Positions 58,223-64,000 of a stretch of 64,000 nucleotides of DNA are shown here, in pieces. The position numbers and the translations under genes are program-made. Each line of letters begins with the position of its first letter. Position 1 is the first letter of the stretch. The notes below the pieces were generated by a model. That model did no database searches, was not told where the DNA came from, and saw nothing but the letters and a program-made list of their open reading frames with translations. The DNA is from Plasmodium coatneyi (lineage: Eukaryota; Apicomplexa; Aconoidasida; Haemosporida; Plasmodiidae). The stretch spans positions 186,001 through 250,000 of the forward strand of contig NC_033561.1 in assembly GCF_001680005.1 (NCBI RefSeq), read 5' to 3'.

Positions 58223-59966
58223 TCATATGCGATGATACCTTATATTTTTGTGATTTTGTCTACTCCTGACTCCTCTGGACGATGTCGTATAGTCGGTAGA
58301 ATATTCCGTCATGGAATCGGTTTCATCTGTCGAGTCAAGTGTGGAATTTGTTTCTGTGTCCTCTGTGTAATCCGCTGTAGACGCTTCCCTTGAGTGTTCT
58401 GTGTAATAGTCCATTAAGTCGTCTTCTGCATTGTTCGTTGTATCATCCGTTGTATATTTTGTGGTATCGTTCATGGACATGTCGAACTCTCGTTCCATCG
58501 ACCTTTTTTTTCTGCTTGTAGGGGAGTTATTTTTCCCAGAAAATATGGAGGTGTACTGAGGAAGAAAAGGAACCAAGTATCATATGCATATTGCACTGCT
58601 TACTATAAGACTTATTATTTATAGAAATAATGCTTATCAGTTATATTATACACATTTTAAATGTACTGGTAATTATTACTTTATAGAGAAGGAAACCAAT
58701 TAATGGAAGTGCTACCGCCACTGCTCCTGCTGTTCCTCCAATGGCGGAAGGGATGATAGGAGTGTACAGTGCTGTGCTACCAGCTGCACCCGTTTCTGTA
58801 CCCTCCGTCGGCTCATGTATTTCTTCCGGTACACCACCCATGCCACCTACACCATCTACATGTCCACCAGGAACATGTAATCCATTGCTCCTTTCAGAAG
58901 GAGAATTAGTCATACTGCTTGGATTACTATCGCCCACTTCTCTACCTGTACTAGTGGAACTCGAACTTCCTGAACTGGAACTTGAACTACTGGAAGAACT
59001 ACTTGAACTCGAGTCAGAAACGGAAGAAATAGTTGCTTCTTTTTCAGTAACTCCGGGTTGTGCTGTTTGTCTGTCAGTAGCTGCAGGAGGTGTTGTTAAT
59101 GCTTCCGTTGCTTCGAGTTGTGTTGTTTGAACTTCAGTTGCTGCCTCAGGTTTTTTAGCATGCACATTGGCTCCTGTTTCCTTTACTGCGGTTTTCTCGT
59201 CTTCCCTTGTCCTTTCTTGCTGATTTTCCTGGGTAGCAAGTATCCCCTGTTCTGTCTCGCTCCCAGATTCCTGTCTTCCCTCTTCCGTTGAAGGCTCCGC
59301 AGGGGTACACGTTTTTACATCCTTAGGGGTCCATGGATCCATATTTAACCTTTTCATTAGGCGCTGCAGTTGTGCAGTATTCCCGTTCGGGAACATTTTT
59401 CCGAAATCATCACAATACTCCTTATCAGGATTACATACACAATGTTGCCTCATATAATCATAGGCCTCAGTAGCATGTTTCACACATTCTTTATATTTTT
59501 CAGTATATTTTCCGCACTTGGCGTCCACTATTCCTTTATTTATAGTACCATAACTAACAATGTAGCGTACTAATTTTTTCATCTGCCCAAATTGCTCCTG
59601 ATCAATATTCCCATATAGACATGTACATTCTTCTATAGGAACCCATTCCTTCAAAGTTCCGTAAATTTTCCTCATGAGCTCTAAGGATGTATCAATTTTT
59701 AAATCGCCCCCCAAAATATCCTTCAACCAGAAGTGAAAAACGTAACAATACTCTTTGGCCATTTTCCTGCCTTTGCCCGTTTTCTCTACATAGCACCATA
59801 CACGTAATATTTTATTTATATATTCCTCACGATCTGGACGCCCTTTAAATATACTATCCATCTTCAACGGCGCCTGCTTACATTGTGTTCCACGCGAACT
59901 TCCTCCTCTTGTTATATTGAAATAATTATATGTACTATCATAGAATAGCCCATGTGCACAAAATGT
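58223..59966 (-). CDS. KIR: KIR-12: long-stalk KIR with mucin-like Ser/Thr linker
   Basis: KIR of about 540 residues, first exon not located. Exons (minus): 58680-59966 and 58223-58555, phase 0. The domain exon begins TFCAHGLFYDSTYNYFNITR (no clear LPS), then VWCYVEKTGKG, YCYVFHFWLKDILGG, spaced Cys (CVCNPDKEYCDDFGKMFPNG). A linker of about 200 residues follows: Thr/Gln/Glu/Ala units (TTQLEATEALTTPPAATDRQ), a run of 13 Ser with Gly/Thr interruptions, and a Gly/His stretch. It ends in the membrane segment GAVAVALPLIGFLLYK. The tail starts YTSIFSGKN and is dominated by Thr/Asp/Tyr (EYSTDYTT), ending NIRYHRI. The most divergent KIR here. Confidence 0.85.
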
Positions 59967-59969
59967 CTA

Positions 59970-61015
59970 CAAGTACGGTAAATAATATATATATGTGCGT
60001 GCGCCATATTGTGCACATACACTTCAATATATTACACAATTCATAGAGTACTTATTGATCCCCATATATTTCTTCATTATACTATAAAATTCTTATACCC
60101 ACGTCATCTTTTCCGTCCTCCTTGTAAAATTCTGGTTTGCAGGAAATCTACTTTAATATTCACGCAACTCCGATATACACTCTTTCTGTGTAAAGTTTAT
60201 TCTTTGATAATTCACTTCTTCCGTTCCAAGAGTATTTATCGTTATACACTAATTAATTGTTTTTGCACTTTAGAATTTGTTTTCCCTCTCTGTGTGATGA
60301 ATAAATCACTTTAAACCCGAATTAGGTAGATATATAAAGTGCTTACATAAAGTGTTAATTATTGAATGTACACAGAAGGGAAAAAGGTTGTAAGTGCGGA
60401 AGAACATGATGCTATGTGGAATGTGGCGTACTACTTATATATTCTTCCTTTTCTTCTTTTCTTTTATATTATTATACTCTGCCTGATTCCGTATACTCTT
60501 ATACTGCTCCTTAGTACTCTTATTTTTTCCTTCCCCCCTTAAGAATATAATTTACTTCTCTTAAAATTAAAAATTTTGAATGCATGTAGCAGCCATAGGA
60601 ATTTTTTCCTTTTTGGCCCGCCACGTGTATATATGCCCAAGTGGTAGTGAGAAGGAAAAAAACTAAATTGCATGAATTTGTAACATGTGGACACTTAACA
60701 TTTTGCAAAAAACAAACAGTTTTTTCTTTTGAAACAAAACAAATACGAAAAGTGATCAAAATGGTTTTTATATGTATATGAAACGGGGTACACATAAGCC
60801 GATTTGGAAACTTAACATATATGCACCTGTAGAATGGTACACCGGGATTGAAGAAAACGTCTGTTGTTGTGTAGTGCTGTGTACATCACATCTCAATAAC
60901 GGTGCAGTTGTGTATTTTGTTTCTTCTCTTTTTTTTTTCTTTCCTTCCCTTTCTCTTTTGTATTCACGATTTAGATGTATACTTTCCCTAAACAGTTGAA
61001 CACCCCGTTACATTG
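59970..61015. other. Gene-free region upstream of KIR-12
   Basis: AT-rich. It should contain the first exon of KIR-12, but no ATG plus phase-0 donor stood out. Short ORFs near 60010 and 60520-60795 show no family features. Confidence 0.45.
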
Positions 61016-61019
61016 TTGT

Positions 61020-61275
61020 TCATACACCCAAAAATAGCTAAATACCAGGACACATTGTTGTTCTTATACCCTAAAATCTTAACCTTAACTGTGACACCAT
61101 ACACCCCTAAAATGCGAAATCCTACACATACACACCCTAAATTGCGAAAATCCTACACAAATACCATAAAATGCGAAATCCTACAAACACATCCCTAAAA
61201 TGCGAAATCCTACATACACACCCCTAAAATGCGAAATACTACACAAACACCCTAAAGTGTAAAATCCTATACACC
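61020..61275 (-). repeat. Inverted, geneless copy of the SICAvar last-intron repeat
   Basis: CACCCCTAAAATGCGAAATC units followed by CTACACA are repeated about five times; this is the reverse complement of the GGATTTCGCATTTTAGGGGT unit of the SICAvar introns. No SICA cytoplasmic exon follows on the minus strand (I looked for the LRKTRKR start below 61020) and no membrane exon precedes it. Confidence 0.75.
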
Positions 61276-61299
61276 CCCCCACTGATTCATTCACGTTAA

Positions 61300-61615
61300 T
61301 TTTTTTTTTCTTTTTTTTTTTGCAATTTTTTCTCCATGAGAAATTTATATTAAGGCATTTCTTTCTTTTTTTTAACAACTTCCTTTTCGCACCTTTTTCT
61401 GTGACAAATTTATATTAGGGCATTTTTTTTCTTTCTTGGACAATTCTTTTTTTTTTTGCGCAATTTTTTTCTGTGTGACAAATTTATATTTTAGGGCAAT
61501 TCTTTTTTTTTTTGGCTAATTTTTTCTCTGTGACAAAATTTATATTAGGGCATTTTTTCCTTTTTGGACAATTTCCCTAACAACTTTTTCTTTGGCAATT
61601 TTTTTTTTGGCTAAT
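61300..61615. repeat. 60-75-nt T-rich tandem repeat
   Basis: About four or five copies of a unit around TGTGACAAATTTATATTAGG then GCATTTTTTTCTTT and GGACAATT. It adjoins the inverted SICAvar intron repeat on one side and a GC-rich segment (61730-61810) on the other. Confidence 0.7.
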
Positions 61616-61729
61616 ATTATACCTAAATTATAGTAAAAAAAAGCTAAACGCGCAATTTTCCTTTTTCTTCCGTGTAAACATCGTTCTTCCCGTTTTTTGT
61701 GAATTGCACATATTAAAGATGTGTAGCAT

Positions 61730-61990
61730 AGGAAGGAGGCGGGCGATAACCTTCTTCGCGCGAACCTCCTTTGCGAGCACCTTCGCGGGACCCCCGAACA
61801 ATTTGGAAGACCTTTCCAAATGTCCATAATTGGACGTAAGAGAAAAAAAAATTAGTATGTTAAAATAAAAAAAATTATGAAGGTAAAAAACTGTAACAAA
61901 AAAAAAAATTTAATGAACATATTAGATCGTCAATAAAGACTTTCCAAACAAGTCAGAATGAAGTGAAGGAGGAAAAATTTTTTTTTTTTT
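61730..61990 (-). promoter_or_regulatory. SICAvar-like 3' module and GC-rich element downstream of KIR-13
   Basis: On the minus strand, reading away from KIR-13: poly(T), CATTCTGACTTGTTTGGAAA, GTTCATTAAATTTTTT (about 61990-61900), then CTTCCAAATTGTTCGGGGGT followed by CCCGCGAAGG and GGTTCGCGCGAAG (about 61810-61735). The same order occurs on the plus strand after KIR-10 (CTTCCAAATTGTGCCCGAGG, GTTCGCGCG near 53808-53840). Confidence 0.6.
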
Positions 61991-62231
61991 CCTTTTTGTG
62001 TTGTGTAGCGAATATTTTCTACTATACAAAATTTGCACCCGCACAAATGAAAAGGAAAAAGAAAAAAAAAAAAGAAAAGTGTTAAAAAAGGAAAGAAAGA
62101 AAACTCCTTCTGTTCTTACGCTTTATCAACTTTGTGGTTATTTATGCTTTTCTTCCGTCGGGAGGAAGGACATTAGATTCAATGTTCCACATTCCACAAT
62201 GTGTTACATTCCAAGCAGTGTGTTGTGTTCA

Positions 62232-63505
62232 TTACATACGTTGATAACTAATATTCTTCCTGTTTCCTTCTCTTCTACCATTATTTGCTCCTCTTCCCCT
62301 TCCTTTGGATGTTGGTGGCCTACCATATACGGTAGAAACATCTGTGGAATCTGCTGTTGTCGAATCTGTTGTTGTTAAATTGGATAACGAACCTACTGTT
62401 GAAGCTATTGTTGAATAATCTGTCCCATATTCGGTAGAAGAATCATCTGATAAGGTGTTTAATTCTTGTCTGAATGTTGATCTTTTTCTTCTGCTTCCGC
62501 TCCTGCTTCCATTTCCAGAGGAGTTATTCCCCTTAAGGAAGAAGAGGTGTGATTTATACTTGTAAAAAAAGTATGCTAAGGCAGGTAATCCTATCGTAGC
62601 AAGTCCACCAGACACAGCACCAGGGACGATACCACTAAGACCATCAGCCTCTTCACCTTCTTTTCTGTGACTACCACCACCGTCACTCCCTCCCTTTCCT
62701 TCTCCACCAGAAACATCATCCACTAAATCAGCGTCCTGTTGTTGTTCCTGCTGCTGTTCCCGTTGCCGTTCTGGCTCCGGTTCAACTAGTGCAGGGGGTG
62801 GGGGGCATGCTAATGCTTGTAGTTTTTTACTAATAACACCCTTCTTTCCATTCCAAAATTCGGAACAGTATTTATCATGGGGTCTTCTATTGCAATCTGT
62901 TTCCACAGCAGCAAAGGCTGCACGTACGTAACCCAGGTGACTGCCATACCTACTACTACACTTGGCCCCACTACTCCGCAGCAATGTTTGCAAATCATTA
63001 GAATCATGGTAGAAGTCGAATATTCTGCCCCTTTGGGTGAGATCTATGCTGCCAACAGTAGTAGTTACAGGTTTACACGTATTCTTAACAGACACCTCCT
63101 GTAATTTCTCGTAGATTTTATCCATAATTCCCCGGAAATTAATGGACTCCCCTAATTCTTTGGACACTGCGGATCCTAACCAATAGTAGAAGTATTCGCA
63201 ACGATCATTATAGTTTCGATCTCCCCGCGCCATTAGTTCTGTTATATAATACCAGGCACCTGCTATTTTATCTATACAGGTACTTATTTCGGGGTATTCC
63301 GTCTGTACACCCCGTAGACTATTTTCTATAGGGGTGAAAATATTACTATTTTTTGGTGCGATCCTCTGGAGGTCAAGAGTGTCGTACACTTGCTTTGACG
63401 GTAAAATCCCCAGGTAATTCACCTATAAATGTAATTTTAGTCGAATATACATATATGTATTCTCATGCATACCTGCATATGGTTCCCATAATATTATTTG
63501 TGAGG

Positions 63506-63553
<48 letters not shown>

Positions 63554-64000
63554 TGTTATGTCATTCATTCCACATAGGAACTAACAGTTTGTGCCCCTGG
63601 TTCTGTCGACATTAATGTAGGTGGAGGTCCAAGCACTCCGGTTTCATCCTCACTTTCCGCAAGTCCGTCTTCATCCTCCTCGTCATCATCTTCTCCATTG
63701 CACTCTGGTTGCGCTAGATTTTCCGGTGGCCACGGTTTCCATTTATTATTAACTTCCCCGTATGTATTTTTAAATCCAGTACAATACTTATCCTTACTGT
63801 CTTCACAAGTACTACATAATTGTTGATACGCTTCTTTAGCTTTGGTCAACTGGTCGGTATACTTTTCACATAGGGAATATGCATTTTTCCCCTCCTGCAC
63901 TGTCAGAGCACTGCAGTCATAATCATTATCGAACAGTACTTTACTGTTCTCAAAGACAACTATGCCAACATCATCGTACAACTTATAGAATTCATTCTTA
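62232..64000 (-). CDS. KIR: KIR-13: two-domain KIR with fused second domain/tail exon, cut by window end
   Basis: Partial gene. Exons (minus): 63586->64000 (C-terminal part of domain 1: KVLFDNDYDCSALTV, spaced Cys, an EDDDEEDEDG linker, ends GAQT before GTTAGT) and 62232-63422 (domain 2 plus tail). Domain 2 starts VNYLGILPSKQVYDTL and contains WYYITELMARGDRNYNDRC, YFYYWLGSAVSKEL, a QREQQQEQQQ linker, and membrane segment LATIGLPALAYFFYK. It continues without an intron into YKSHLFFLKG, SRSGSRRKRS, Ser/Thr repeats, and NISYQRM. The absent tail intron is shared with KIR-7, and both membrane ends read FYKYK. The domain 1 exon ends before GTTAGT, parallel to KIR-2 and KIR-4, so I join it as a tandem-domain KIR. 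Domain 1 upstream parts lie outside. Confidence 0.85.
63508..63553. repeat. (TA)n microsatellite in KIR-13 intron
   Basis: About 21 TA dinucleotides, nearly uninterrupted, between the two domain exons. It is probably length-variable. Confidence 0.9.

Noticed and set aside
58741..59130. 129-codon plus-strand ORF opposite KIR-12
   Set aside because: Shadow of the Ser/Thr-rich KIR-12 stalk on the opposite strand; Pro/Leu/Glu composition follows directly from it.

Overview
The window is nuclear DNA of a simian malaria parasite, Plasmodium knowlesi or its close relative P. coatneyi. It carries two lineage-specific variant-antigen families side by side: KIR (the pir superfamily member of this clade) and SICAvar (schizont-infected cell agglutination antigen). 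The genes are short, multi-exon and AT-rich with GT/AG introns, poly(A/T) runs and (TA)n microsatellites between exons, and there is no housekeeping gene. I cannot separate P. knowlesi from P. coatneyi from this sequence alone. The block looks like a variant-gene island (subtelomeric or internal). Only one two-unit trace of telomeric repeat is present, so this is not a chromosome end.

Layout, left to right: a relic promoter of the exported-protein family (1-875) and a KIR tail relic; KIR-1 (-); two-domain KIR-2 (-, frameshifted); 3 kb of pyrimidine-rich then purine-rich repeats with a KIR exon relic; SICAvar-1 (+, compact, frameshifted); KIR-3 (-); a gene-poor stretch; a signal-peptide/two-membrane-segment exported protein (-); two-domain KIR-4 (-); KIR-5 (-, tail cut by stops); an orphan KIR tail exon (+, pseudogene); KIR-6 (-); two more exported-protein genes (+); KIR-7 (+, intronless tail, Trp-containing repeat stalk); purine-rich repeats; SICAvar-2 (+, at least 7 exons); KIR-8 and KIR-9 (-); a gene-poor 4 kb; KIR-10 (+) followed by a hairpin-repeat array with GC-rich edges; KIR-11 and KIR-12 (-, the latter with a mucin-like Ser/Thr stalk); repeats resembling the SICAvar last intron, inverted; and two-domain KIR-13 (-), which runs off the right edge.

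KIR architecture is very regular here: a tiny first exon (2-13 codons), one or two domain exons starting near an LPS...Y motif and containing a YYWLG-like motif, a membrane segment ending in [LF]YK at the exon end, and a Ser/Thr/Tyr-rich tail exon that usually ends in N-[IV]-x-Y-x-x-[MTI]. All KIR introns that I could phase are phase 0, so domain exons are interchangeable cassettes. Three genes carry two domain exons.

Points of most interest: two antigen genes from different families are each broken by one missing base in an 8-nt C/G run; a 3' flank resembling the SICAvar 3' end, plus a GC-rich element, lies behind two KIR genes; the exported-protein genes share a long conserved 5' module that also occurs as an orphan; and KIR tail exons recur as relics. 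All products are inferred from sequence features and family knowledge; no search was run.
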